Shown here in pieces: positions 27,301 to 40,564 of a stretch of DNA of 64,000 nt (positions are counted from its first letter, which is position 1; each line of letters starts with the position of its first letter). Both the position numbers and the translations under genes were made by a program. Origin of the DNA: Orthonyx spaldingii (Eukaryota; Chordata; Aves; Passeriformes; Orthonychidae); NCBI GenBank assembly GCA_013397795.1, contig VZTJ01005469.1, positions 489,713-553,712 on the forward strand, given 5' to 3'. The notes beneath the pieces are model-generated. The model did no database searches. It was given only the letters and a program-made list of their open reading frames with translations, and was not told the origin of the DNA.

Positions 27301-30300
27301 CAATCAAGCAGGGCAGATGTCCAAAATTCCCGCCTCATTTAGCTGGAAGCTGAAACGACTCTTCTGGTAAATCTGCGATGTGGTAGCAACGGGGATCATA
27401 ATTTCAGGAAAACAAACCTAAATTATCATCTTCATGTTGTAGTGGTTGGGGAAAAAAAAGAGGGAGGGAAGATGTGTGCATATTCTCTGTGAGTGACTTT
27501 CTTAATGACACTCTCATTGAGAGTGGCTTTTGCCAAATGCTGTTTACTTTTTGCTGTCAAATCTGTCTGAATTAATCACAAGCAACTTGATTGAAAAGTG
27601 AGACTTGTTCCCCTCTGCTTGCTAAGTGACACACAGACTGAGTGCGAGAAACAGCCTGCCAATGCCTCCATCAGGAATCCTGTGTCAGTACAACAGCTGA
27701 AAAATAGAAGACACTTTGCCAAGTCTCCATCTTAGCCCATGGTCTCTCCTGCTGCACTCCCAGGAGTGCAGTTATATGGCTAGAGCTTGGACAAGGCTTT
27801 TCTCTACAAAATTCTTGTCTGTGGAGCTGTTCTTGCACTACTGGAAAACTCAAAAGAGAAATAAGGCAAGAATCTTATTTCAGCCCAGACTGATCATACA
27901 CAGCTTAAAACTGAGAGAAATTAAGCCTGGATAGCAATAGATATGAATTTGGGAGGATACATGAAACCAGACTAGTGGACTAGAAAAATATGAGGGAGGA
28001 GTACACCAGATTAAATTAATTGTCTTCATTTCCAGGATCACAAAAATTTTTACAGGCTTTAATGCAATCTTCATGGGGTAGCTGGACTCCTAAAGAAGCA
28101 GTCTTCAGTCTCTTACCTTGTGAATACATTCTTTCCTACAGTGACCTCTTCAGTATGTATTGGTGGTATTTATTCTGCTCTTACAGATTAAATAAGAAAT
28201 TCTTCTTACTTACACTTATGTCACAAAAATTAAATTTTCTCTGAAACACAGACTGTGACTTTTGTTTCCTCTCTTCTTTTCTCAAGACGTCTAAGTTAAA
28301 TGTGTTTGCTTCTAGGTTAGGATACCTGGTTTGTTCTTGGCTTTCCAGGTGCAAAATCCTGGAGTTAGATCCATATTTGACCAAGTCACATGGTCAATGC
28401 TGTAGTTTTCAAGGTTTAATTATAGCTGTGAAGATTTTTGGCTGACAATACTTGACATGCAAACTCTTTCTAAGCTTGACCAAAATACTTTGGTGCTCCA
28501 TTTCACACAGCTGCAAAAAGTGATCTCTGGTGAAACTGAACCACCTTCTTTGAACTACCCTTTCCTGGATAAGCTGTTGACAAACAGGAAGCACAAACAG
28601 TGTTTTTAAACCTGAGCATAAGAGGAGAAAATGTGCATGTTAAGTGATCTCAGATGCTTCCACATGAACAGCCAAAGCAGTGCTCAGGAAGACCTTGGTC
28701 TCCCCTGTGGAAGACCAGGAAACCACCATCACTTTTTTATCCCCTCATGCACTTTTTGCAGGGCAGGGGTCTGTATGAGAATGAATTACAGGAGACAAAC
28801 GCTTTGTGCCAGCCTCTCTCCACTTGATCCCCATAGGGGACACATTACTGTCACTGTGCTGTCTCTTCCCTACCTGCCTCACACCTTTATTTAAGAAAAA
28901 GGAATAAGAAACTTCATACACCAACATACTAAGTCAGAAACACTGGAGATTGACTACATCATGGTCTTAGAAATCTAGAGGATTTTGCACAGCCGTCGTC
29001 TGCCTTTACACTGCTAATGCTTTGTCTAAAAAATCCTTGTCAGTTTGACAGAAAGAGCTAATTCTATGCAAAGACACTTTATGATTTAACTGACACTAGA
29101 ATAGTGAAAATCTGTTTGTTCTCTGTATCTCAAATTCTCTAAGCCAAATATCATGGCTGTGATCCAGCCAAGCTTTTAGTATGAATCTACACTCTAAGTA
29201 TGCGCACCATCTTATCAGATGCAAGCAGTAGCACAAATAAGAACCACCATAACAGAAATGGAGGATTGCATGTATATGAATTTGTCTCCTTAAAATGGAT
29301 GGTGAATATCCTCTCTGAATGCACTTTTCATTGGTCCTTGAAGCTTGAACAGAAAGCTTCTTTAAGAAATTTTTTTTAACCAAATGAGTGGGGACAAAGG
29401 GAAACAGATTAAGAAGTGGCCCTGAAAACAAGTAGAATGAGAATTTCAGGTTACTGTGAACTTGTAAAAGTCTGTACAAACCTTTCATGTTTTTGCAGAG
29501 TGAGTGTTGTTGTGCATTATTTTTGGAATCTGGGTGGGGTTCCTCCACGGTCATTTCCAACACTCTTCTGTTGTCTGTACAGGCCTCTCAGGCTATCCCA
29601 TCCCTGGGTGCTATCACCAGCTCTGTCTGCTGTTCCAAGGCTCTGACCTAACAATTGTTATGTTTAAGCAACACCCCTGGGAGTGAGCTTTCCCTCCCTG
29701 TCTGTCTTTAAGATGGGTGGGAAACAGACTTTCAGCTCTCAGATATGCTCTGTGCTCTGTACTGGTTGACTTTGTCCAGGTCAGCAGCATGCACAAACAC
29801 ACTCAAGAACTCAACTCCTGTGGTGACAAGCTAGATATGGCTTACAACAGAACACATCCTGCTGCATTAGTAAATGGCTTATTTCATGATAAACTGTAAG
29901 GCTACTCTATCACATTTGTTGTACTTTGAGGCACCTGAATGAAATAAGACTTTCCATCTTGGCACTGTTGAACAGCCAGTGCTAAAAGTACTGACCTGCT
30001 TACAAGCAGGGAAACATTCCAGTTATGTAAACAGAAGAGAAGTACTTTTTTTCCTCTGCATTCCTAGAGTAAGCTGGCTTTAGCTGAGTCCATAACTTCT
30101 GTGTGTGCTGTTCCCTTTGCTGTCTCCACACACACAAATTGGGATTTTTTTAGAACCACAGCCTGTTAAGTAACTCTGCTTAAGCAAGAGGTTTCAATAT
30201 GTTCTTGTAAAAGCCAGCAAAAGATTTTGAAAAGACATTGAGTGACCAGCTCTAAAATGCATTTCCAAAATAAGCAAAAACTGCTATGCTAGATGAGGCC

Positions 30301-30391
30301 AAATGCTGCTTTGAGCAGCAATTGTTTCCAACAACAGTTACTAATGACAGTTGAAGAAAACTTTACAACAGGACAAGTTAAGATCTTCTTG

Positions 30392-30510
30392 TTTTCCTTC
30401 TTCTCCTCCTCCTCCTCCTTCTCCTCCTCATCTTCTTCTTTTTCTTCTTTTTCTTCTTCTTCTTCTTCTTCTTCTTCTTCTTCTTCTTCTTCTTCTTCTT
30501 CTTCTTCTTC
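30392..30510 (+). repeat. TTC microsatellite in a pyrimidine tract
   Basis: An almost pure pyrimidine tract starting with CTC and TTC units becomes a perfect run of 20 TTC units at 30,451-30,510. Only one purine (A at 30,430) interrupts it. Long GAA/TTC tracts are known to be length-variable and able to form triplex DNA. The serine-rich open frame across it is an artefact. Confidence 0.95.
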
Positions 30511-33500
30511 AGTACTGACTGCAATAAAGTTTAATAGCTATACATAGTTCTCTTCCTTAAATCTATTGAACCTGTTTAAACCTGTTCATATTACTGTCCT
30601 CTGCAATATTCCATCCTAGTGATTTTCAGTGTAACTTCTGTAGTGTGTATAGTAGAGAAGAGGTCAAAAAAGTAGGGAAAGAATATATTTTTGCTGGTTT
30701 AAAATGGCTGTTCCTCCTTTCAAGTTTGTTGCCTCTAACCATTAAATTATTAGCAGTAATAATTCTCAATCCTCTACACTCTCACTTTTTGTAGCTGAAT
30801 TCTCAATCACCACATTCCCTGAAGCAAGAGTTATTTCACATATGTGATGGTTTTTCTGTTCTTTTGCTTGGTTTGACTTTGAGATGAGCAAGAAAACAGG
30901 CATATAATGATACTGATCTGGCTACATGACCGGTTCATATAGGACTGCAATGCTTTTTATTCTATCTTTCTCTCTGTAGCTGTAAGAGAAAGCTGCTTTT
31001 TTTTTAATTTTGCCCCACAACATATACAGGGACTTGATATTCATGGAGTGCAAGAATACTGTCACAAAAATGCACAGTGGGCTCTGGTTTTCCTTCATTT
31101 GGATTGGACCTCCACCTTGACCACAACAACAGAAGAAAAGTGGAAATTATGCATGAAGTTAAAACACAAATCTGAGATTCTTCTTGTGCAGCTTGGGCTC
31201 ACTTCTTCATTCATTTATTCAGGAATGTTGTCTGCAATGTATGTTGCAATCAATCCAATCCTACAATCATCCTACCAAATTGACTTCACCTTATCAACAA
31301 AAGTATTACAAATTTTCCGGCTTATTGCCTTTTGAAATTCAGCTTGAACCAATAACTATTGGTCTTCTAATGCAGAGTGCAATTGCTTCACCCTGTCTTG
31401 ACTCTTTCAGATGTATTTCAGGCAGAAGACAGCAGAACAGACAGATTAACTTCATCTATTTGATAACTAGTATCCACGGAGTCCTCAAAGTAAGGCTTCT
31501 CTGGAATGTCAGAGATAACGAAAGCCCCACATAATTAAACAAACTGCTCAGAACAATAAAGTGATCCATGCAATTTCCTGTATTGTCTCTTAGGAGTCCA
31601 TGGGCTCATGAGACTCCTAAGTGAGCAGGAAAAAGACAAGCAGCTCAGCCAAAAAGAGAGGTACTGCCATAAAACATATACTCTGCAAGAGCTGTGTCAG
31701 CTGCAGTGGGTGTTAGTTCACCTTTTCAACCTGCAATCAAAACTGAGATTACTGAGGGAAAAGAAACAGTTTGGGAAGTTTGAAGGATATGTGTGTCAGG
31801 CCTTGCTCAGAAGCAGCAATTCTACTTTGACCCCAGCATTAGCACTTCTAAGTGGAAAATACACTATGAAAACCTTATTTTCAGGTGCACACCAGAGTTT
31901 CATTTCACATAAACATATGGAAATGTTCTCAAAAGTTTAATACTGTCCTCTTTCTACTGAATCCAGAGATGTGTTGGTGGGTGCATTGTTTTGCAAGATA
32001 TAGTTTATCTGAGTAGCATGTAGCATTATATATGCACCTATTTGCATTAATTATTGAAAAGTTCATGGATTTGTAGAATGAAATGTTTTCTCCCTACGTC
32101 TTTTTATTCCTGTTGGATCTTCTTCTTTTTTTCTTTTGATTACTTGAAAATAAAAAAACTGTCTCTTTTCCAATTTGAAGTCAGATGCTTTTTTAAATAA
32201 GCAGCAAATGTTTACTTACCACCCTGTATTTGACATTTGGGTGTACGATCATAAAGCTGATGTTCAGCTTAAGCTGACTGTACATCATCCACATAATGTT
32301 GCATCTTCACTAGAAATAAGCTTATAAATAAAGTCAGAAGAACAGCATGAAGCCAGTAGACCTGCAAGCTCATTTCTATCAACAAATATCCTTGTTAAAT
32401 GTTTGCTAAGCTACTATGAATAGTGGTTGGTCCAGTTAAAGAATCTGGCAGTATTTGTATGGAGTAGCTGCCCCTGTGAGAGGCACAGCCTTAATTTAGA
32501 CTAATTCAGTGTGTGCAGCAAGACTAATTTTGTCAGCACTCCTTATTTATTATAACTCTTGCCTCACTCAGTGCAAGCAGTTTGTCCAAACAGTCAAGAA
32601 GACAAGATATCTGTGTTATTTCCCAGCCTCTGAGTAACCACTTTTGCAATCTGAATGTATCCCTAGAACTTTTCAAGTGGTCTTAAATATAGGATTAAGG
32701 TAGCAGCCAGAGATTGCATGTTTCCTGTGGCTCTCTGAAAAAAATGGTGTTCTAGGCACAGTACAAACTTTAAAACATTTGGAAGGCAAAAGCAGCAGAA
32801 CTTGCCAGAGGATGGCTGTTTCACAACAGCTCTCAAGTTTTAAAAACTTATTTTCAATATGTGCTAAAGGAAAAACAAAGCTCTTACAATGCATTTAGGA
32901 GGTAGAATCATTACAAAATGGATCTCTCCTGACATAGAGGTCCTGGACACACACTTTCCACCTCTCAGCAGCAAAGCTGTCATGTTTGGCTCAAGAATCC
33001 TCTCAAACTGCATATAAGACAAAATCATGTTTGGTAAATAAGGACATTTTGAAAGCCTTTGGGCACATCTAGTGGGTCTTTCAGCTCTAAACCAAGTGTC
33101 ACTTTGTAGATCTGACAGATCCATACAAGCCTCGACTCAAAGGAAAGGAGACAACAGAAATACTCTGGATAACATTTCTAGGATATTAGCATATGTTTTT
33201 GGGGGGAGGGGAGTGGAAGGAAGTTGTGGTTTTTTATTATATTTTAGTCCTTTCTTAGTCCTACATTTATTGTCTGAACACAATTCTACCTGTTTCTCTT
33301 GAAAATAAATTTTAAAAACCAAAATGAAACAAAAACACAGACAAACATTCCTGCAGTGTGGAGAGCATGTTAAAAAAAAATCATATCAGAAGAGCAGAGC
33401 CATAAGCTTTCCAGAAAGACCCATGTACTTCATGCTGGTTTTATTTGTTCTCACAGTGCAGGAGCACACTTTGTATGTTCTCTATGTTCACCCATAGGAT

Positions 33501-33739
33501 GCCAGAACATTTGCCAGTGAACTTCGTGTCTTGCCATTTAACCTTTAGCCACAACTATGCAGACTATTTAACAGGCCAGGCCAAGGAAGTTAAAGTTTTT
33601 AGGCATGCTTGTGCACTGATCTTAGAATTTTTTTGTGTAAATGGTCAAATTTTTATATATTCAAAGCCCAGAAAAATAAATGAGCCTTCCCATTTTGCTT
33701 CATGTCACTGTTAAAGATTGTTTTATGAAACAATAATCA

Positions 33740-33795
33740 ATGTGACTTTCCAAGGTCATGTGCATGTTAGTGACAGAAGTCAAATATAAAATGTC
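33740..33795 (-). mobile_element. possible ancient MIR-like SINE fragment
   Basis: The plus strand carries GTGACTTTCCAAGGTCATG, then GTTAGTGACAGAAGTCAAAT. This resembles the reverse complement of the MIR core (conserved order: tgacttgcccaaggtcac, then agtggcagagc). Only the core is visible, so assignment is tentative. Confidence 0.4.
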
Positions 33796-35047
33796 AATGC
33801 ACTCTTAATTAGGTCAAGATGTCTCAGCAAAATTCCTTCTGTCCAAAGCATCCTCTTATTCCATATGTAGGATAATTAAAATAAATTATACTCATGAGTA
33901 AAGCCATGCTCAATCATCAAAATCCCATTTATCTAGATAAGTTTCAAATCCCTCCTTGCTTTGTTTATATGAAGTTCATCTGTCTTTATTTGCAATTGAT
34001 CTGGCTTTGCTTAAGTTTAGTGCAGTGGGTTATTGGGGGGATTTTTGCCTCTGTAGCTTTCATGATTAGGTTTAGATCATTGAAAATAGGAGTCCTCAGC
34101 CCCTTCTGCTTTCCAGCTGCCCTCATGCTCTTTTCCTTAACCTTTGTTGGTGACCTTTAAGGCCTCCATATTTGGCTGTCCTCAAGAAGCAACAATCCAA
34201 AGAGTCATCAACAGGTCCATTTCACTCTGAGGTTATAAGGTGGGGCAATGTTTTAAATTGCAGGGAAACACCACATTTTCATCATAGGTATAAGAGTGGA
34301 CAATACATTTCACTGCATCTGTAGTCTGGGAACAAAGCTTGAGACATGCAGTCATGCCAAAAACACAGGAAGAGGATGAAATGCTCTAATATTTATTTTT
34401 CTAATATATACTTCACTTCCTGTTCTTCCTTTTCTGCATTTACATTAGAAAGTACCTCCAGCTCCACTGCAGTCTATGGCATAGTTCATTAGTAGTAATC
34501 ATACTCACCCATAGTGGTATACTCAACATCAAAAAGGATGGTTGACCCCAGCCTTTAAAACCCAAAAAGCACCTTCCCTTCTTTCCTATCATCTGGAGTA
34601 ACAAAACTAGCCTCCACATATAAGAGCAACTGCTTCCCTTATCCCTCATACCTTCCCAAGAATTCATCATCCTTCTACTCTGGGTTTTTCTGAAGTGTTT
34701 TCTAGGGGAGGGAGGTTGCCCCTGAGTTTTGACACTGCAGAAAGATGTATCCTTACAGTAAACTCTTAAATGTGCTTGCAGGAGAAAGAACCAAAAGTAA
34801 ACAATGAAAGGAAAAGGAAGGAGGAAAGAGGAAAAAAAATGTTCTTCTTCCTTTTTAATGGAAGGGGGAAAACTTAATGCTCAACTAGGTCCTGACTACC
34901 ATTGTTATTTTAAAAGGTTCTTGCTTGCTGGTTTGTAACACATACAGATGATAGTAAAGTAACAAAATTTAGCAAAGAAAGTAGCAGGTTTCAAAGCTTA
35001 CACTAGTCTTTCATTAAAAGAAACATTTCTCTATTCTTGTAGCCTTT

Positions 35048-35093
35048 CATTAACGACAAAAAGTAGTTTCCATTAACGACAAAAAGTAGTTTC
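35048..35093 (+). repeat. perfect 23 bp tandem duplication
   Basis: The 23-base unit at 35,048-35,070, beginning CATTAACGAC, is repeated exactly at 35,071-35,093. A truncated third start (CATTA) follows. Perfect identity implies a recent duplication. Confidence 0.95.
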
Positions 35094-38000
35094 CATTATT
35101 ATCTCAAATTTAGTTCTGCAACCTTTACTTTGGGAGTTGAAATTTTGTACTCTTTTTCTAAATCCAGCTATCTAATGGCTAAAGAGTGAATTGTAGCTGT
35201 CACTGGACACGGTTTCTACTTTGAGGGGTTTTATCATGCATGTCTTTCCTAACCAAAGTTACATACATGAACTGAAACATTAAATGCATGTATGCATATC
35301 AAATTTTTTATGACTTTCTGTAGGCCTGTTGGCAACTCCTGCAGATGTGAACTTGAGATTAAATGGGACAAGAAATGAGAAAAGAGAAATTGAGAATTTT
35401 GGTGTTCATAAATCTTTGGAAGGGTAAGAAACATTTTCAATATCATAACTAATTACTTTTTTAAGGATACCACAGTACTAAAGTTCGGGTTTAGATTTCA
35501 TGCAGCATTAGGCTTCCTATTCCCTCTTGTCTATATAGATTTCTAAGGGTTCAACAAATAAAAGGAACCTCATAAAAAAGCATATGAATGTACTTTATGC
35601 ATTTTTTAACATTAAAACTTTCCCAAGCTGTAATAAACAATACATATTTGTGATACACTGTATTCCTTTTTCTTACATTTTTTGAAAAGTATAGTCATAT
35701 TACACTCCTAATCCATTTATTTTTGCAAATAGAACAAGAAAATCTGCAAAATCCCTCATCATGGAAACTGGAAAATTCTTAGAAGGAACAAGATACTTTG
35801 ACTTTCTATAGTTCTTGAAGGGTTTATCACCTAAATGAGAAGAAATTTCTATGGGGAGGAAAAAAAAGACCTTTTATTCAGTGGTTGTGGTAAGAGGCCT
35901 GGAAATACATTTAGAATCACACTGCTGTTTCATCATTCCTCTAATTTTAAGTAGGTAAGATTTGTTCCACACTTTTTTATCCAAACCACCATGTCTACCT
36001 GAAAGTTAAAATCCTCATCAACAGCAACAAGAGAGAAAAAGAAAGCAAGCTTCTGCTAGCATGGGTCTAGCACATAGAAGCAGAGGAAAAAGGCGTTCTT
36101 ATCCTCAGCAAAAAGAACCAATTTATGGTTGAGTCGCAGTGAAGCTGGTGTGCTTTAAGGTGCTTAGTTTACATAAATGGCTCGTTGTTAGGGGTGCTTA
36201 CTCTGTTTTTAAAGAGTTAACATATGGTGTTTATTTGGAAGGGCAGGGACAGTCACTGCTGGGAGCTTGTCCATTCTTGGAGATACTAATCACAAAGACT
36301 GTGTGCCCCCATTACTGTTATTAAGTAATAAAATTGCTTTTAAATATCTTGCTCTTTCCTTTTTAAATTGCGTGATACAATACAACCTGTAAACACCTTA
36401 ACAAGCTCTCTCTAACAAGAGTAACCCATGGCCAACACTTGCACATGCACAAACAAAACAACACAGCAATAAAAACGTGAAGCAATTCTTGTACTTCAGA
36501 AGGAAAAAAAAAAAGCATTCCTTGTGGAATGATTTTGCAAACGTGTGTATAAAATGGTAAATAAATAGGAACATTTAGTGTTTATAAGCAATAAGCTTTT
36601 AGTGTAAAAGACTATTTAAACTTGAGTGAAATAAGCCATTGCCTTCATTCACAAAGAGAGTTTTCAAACCAATTGTGTTCTCTTATGACACTTCTGTTGA
36701 TTTCAAGAAAGACCTTTTAGGGACTGTATCTAACAGGAGATAGTCAGTTCATTGTGTAAATAACGGTATCCTAAAGATATGAACAGAAATTGCCCCCCTT
36801 TTCTTGGTGTGTATATGCAATCACTGTCTGGGTCTACCAAATTTAAATTAGAATTTAAAATCACTGTAGAAGCCTGCATAGGTGCCCTCTATATTTGGAG
36901 ACCTAAAGGAGCTATGTGAAAGGTCAGAATACAATCTGGTTACTGAATACTGATATCATGGCACTGCACTGGTATGTTTAAAAGAGGTAGTAAAATCGAG
37001 ACCATATGTTTTGTGTGTACACTTAAATGATGAGGAGGGGAAAATGCAAATACAAATCTTGGAAAGATAACTGAAACCACCAATAGGCAGGAAAGAAAAT
37101 AGCAAAACAGAGCCAAAATACTTCCACATATAGTGCATGATGCAGGATCTTCAGTTCCTACCTAATAGCTACTAACAAGCCCTGGAATTGCCCTTCCCAC
37201 ATGTGAGTAGGTATTATTTATATCCTGTAAGATAAGTTCTCCACACTGCCCTAAGCGATTCCATCCCACGTTTCTGTTAAACACCTGTGCTTAAAGCTTC
37301 AACTCATATAATTTTAAGAGGCTTGATCTAAGCCACCTATAAGCTGATTGATTCTCTTAGAGGTCCATGAACCATGACCAGGATCCATCAGGCTACTATA
37401 ACTCACCTAGAAAACGGGGTTGTAACATCTCTGATGACGAAGACTGCAAAGCTGCAAAAAGAAATAGATTCTAATTTAAGCTGAGCTTGATCATGCAGTG
37501 CTATTTAGTGCATGGCCCTGATAACAGCTCTGTAACCTGGCATGTCTCAGAATGAGACACTGCTGAAGCAGAACGAAGTCCTCTCTGCTTATCTACCCTC
37601 AGCCAAAGCTCTTCCCTACCTGGCCATCTTATTCCTTGCCCACAGCACTTGCTACAGGGAAGGACTTTTTCTTCACTGATGACAAAGACTACATCACAGC
37701 AACAGAATGGAGATCCTTAGACCAAATTTATCCCAAAACTTGGTGTCTAATGCAAAGTAAATCAGCAATTGAATCACAAAGACTTCAATGAACATGGCAC
37801 TAAAAACCAAATGAAATCACAATTGCTTTAAAACACAGTTTCACTTAACTGTACCTGGAACAAGAAGAGAATACAAAGGTACACGTAAGTAGAATAGCTT
37901 TATAAAATGAAAGAGTAGTACCACTGAGTTGACTAGACATGACTTTTCATCATTACTTAATTTTTGCATGCTTCAGGTAATTTCAGTGGGGAAAAAATCG

Positions 38001-40171
38001 TTTATTTCTGTTTATGACAAAAATAATCTTTGTACAACATACAGTAAATTTATTCTAAGAATTTATTCTACATCTTTTTCCCCAAGATTTTTTTATGAAT
38101 AGTGCCAGTACTGATACAAACAGCAATTTTTTCAAAGTAGTATGTGAGTTTTTATTACTAGTTGTCCATTGAGAAAAGACTACACAACTCATCTTCTACC
38201 ATACACTTTTCAAAGAGATAGCAATTAACTTTATTGATTGCCTTTCTGGTAATAACCATGATTTTATTTCATTTGAGGATCATGCTTTACGTGCTGAGAA
38301 AGTTCATCTAATGGCAAATATAAAAAATAATAGAATTGAGAGCATATGTTGACTGAACTAGATCCATCTAACTGCTTTTTGGTCATGCAATACTGATCTG
38401 CTGACACATGCACAGAAAATCTTTGTGACAAGTAGACAAAATACAAGACCATGGAAAAGGTAAATAGCAAGATACGGTTCCAGACATGATTACTGTACAG
38501 AGAGGGGAGTACACTAAGCGTAGAGCTCATCATACTGATTTGTCTTCCTGCACCAGACAGATTGACTTACGGCCATCACTTACATAGACACATATGTGAA
38601 GACAGAAAGACAATTCTTTCCTCCATACAAGAGAATACACATATGCCATTTCAATTATTAGCTTCAGACTCAAATCTGGGGTTCTGAAATCTTGTCAACT
38701 GCCTCCATTGTTTTCACTGATATCCAAAGTCCATCCAAATTTTGGTGTCTTTCTTAGACCTTACTATAACAAAATTTCCATCAGTAATAAACATGAACTA
38801 TGCCTGAATATGCATGGAAGAATTAGTCCCAGAACAGTGAGTCTCAGTTTGAGTTCCTGATGTTTATTTTTGTTTTGCTGAAATCTTAGTATTATCTAGC
38901 CTTTGTCAACCAGGCAGGAAAGGAGATACTTTGAACTATTAACAATAAGAGGATATAACCTGACTGTCCCTTCAACCAGAAGAAAAAAAAAAACAAAACA
39001 CTTGAACCAAATAGGTCAGACTGCTTAAAGATGTCTTAAACTTACTCCGAACACTTTTATAGCTTAACTGCTGCAAACACATAGACCTTTAGTGTGATTT
39101 TAAGTGGGTGAGGGAGCCAAATGCAAAATACATCATGTCCTCCTTTCTGTTTGCATTAACTTCTGACAGGCTGACGAAAGGGACATGACATGGTTGTGTG
39201 AGTGACTTCAAACAAGTCTTTGTAAGCTCTTGGGGTGCTGAGTGTACTTGCTGTTAGGACAGGAAAGATGCAACAAGTGTCTGGAAAAGTACAGGATGGA
39301 GGCTGACACTCTTCCAGATGTCCCCAGTATTGTGACATAAATGTTGGCTGGGATGCCCCAATGCTGTCCTGATTAATGTGTAAAAGAGGTAACTGGACCT
39401 TTCTGTTGATTAACTCACATTTCAGTTTTCGTCTGCCTCCATTTTAACATCCTAAGCTCAATGTTAATTATTACTGCTGTCCCTGAAGTTAACTAAAGAA
39501 ATCGCACTTCTTTCTGTAAAGGAAAAAGAGTGTACTCTTTCTACAAACTTGTATATTTTCTTTCTCATGGCACTGTGTTTTTAAGAGCTCTTTGTCCTAG
39601 ATGTGTATCACAGTAATTTTGAAAGTATTTCCATTTCTCATGTCTTCAGTCCTGGGCTGGCTTTATTTCAAAATAATATTTTGGGTAATGTGCATATGAA
39701 CTCTCATACAGAGGGAGAGTGAGGTTGTATGAACATAATATGAGCCATATCAGACTACAATAAGGATCTGTCTCTGTTCAAATCTTCTTTCTAACTAACA
39801 TATTCTAGAAAACCGTTTAAAGATAGGCAAGTATAGTTTATACACTTTTAAAATCTGGGATACATCACTTCAAGTTTTCAGAGATGGAAGACATATATTT
39901 GTACTTTGTTGGAGAACACTGGCACTGAAAGGATTTTTATTCCACAGGTTTTCTGCACACAAGTGTTCATAGTGTTCACTGCTCCAACTATATGGTTTGG
40001 AGTTCAGCTGCTTGACTACACACTGATGTGTCAAGCATCTCCTTTTGAGAGAGGTCACTGAAATTTTCACATAATACCATTTTGATTAGAAATAATAGTG
40101 AAGTCTCTCTCAGTTCATCACCTCTGTGTTTCCTCATAATGTACTATCTATCCTATTCTTTGATCTGTTTG

Positions 40172-40560
40172 TGTTGGTTTTAATACTAGTCCAAAATTAA
40201 ACTCCAAAAAAGTCACTCCCGTTCCCCCCACCCTTTCTGGTAACGGGCAGGACAAAAGCAGAGATTATAGGTTGAGGTAACAATTTAATGAGAGCACAAA
40301 GCAGTGAAATAAGACATGCACCATAACAACGGCAATATTAATAGCAAAAGTATACAAAAAGAGAAGGCATTTTACCCACAAAAAGGTGTTCACCATTGGG
40401 AACAAAACCACAATGGCATGGGTAGGTCACATCCACATGGCTTCCCCAGGCAAAGGCACTCAGACGGCTCTGCAACCAGGACACCGTCACATCTCTTTTC
40501 AGTTATCTCCCCCAAACTGAAGATAATTTCTTGTCTGAGATCAGCATTTTCATCACAGCA
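40172..40560 (-). mobile_element. avian endogenous-retrovirus LTR fragment (probable solo LTR)
   Basis: On the minus strand the 3' part shows features of avian ERV LTRs: an ATTAAATTGTTAC poly-A-signal-like region (near 40,285), then AACCTATAATCTCTGCTTTT, a G-rich stretch, and an end AAAACCAACACA whose complement starts TGTTGG at 40,172. The 5' boundary near 40,560 is a guess. No gag, pol or env coding sequence was seen beside it, so it is called a solo or truncated LTR. Family assignment is from recalled pattern only. Confidence 0.5.
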
Positions 40561-40564
40561 TCTT

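Larger units (their letters stand above)
21865..40165. other. intergenic, no gene recognised
   Basis: The longest gene-free block. It contains short tandem repeats, an A-rich tract, a TTC microsatellite and one possible MIR-like fragment, each listed separately. No coding exon or RNA gene was recognised. The longest open frames (173 codons at 22,835; 156 codons at 26,409; 155 codons at 29,096 on the minus strand) have no familiar domain and no visible splice or codon-use support. Confidence 0.55.

Noticed and set aside
29096..29563. 155-codon minus-strand open frame
   Set aside because: No recognisable domain and no sign of splice sites or a promoter. It was considered as a MUSK exon and does not match its N-terminal or Ig-domain residues.
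30293..30547. Serine-rich small protein
   Set aside because: It is the translation of the TTC microsatellite and has no support outside it.
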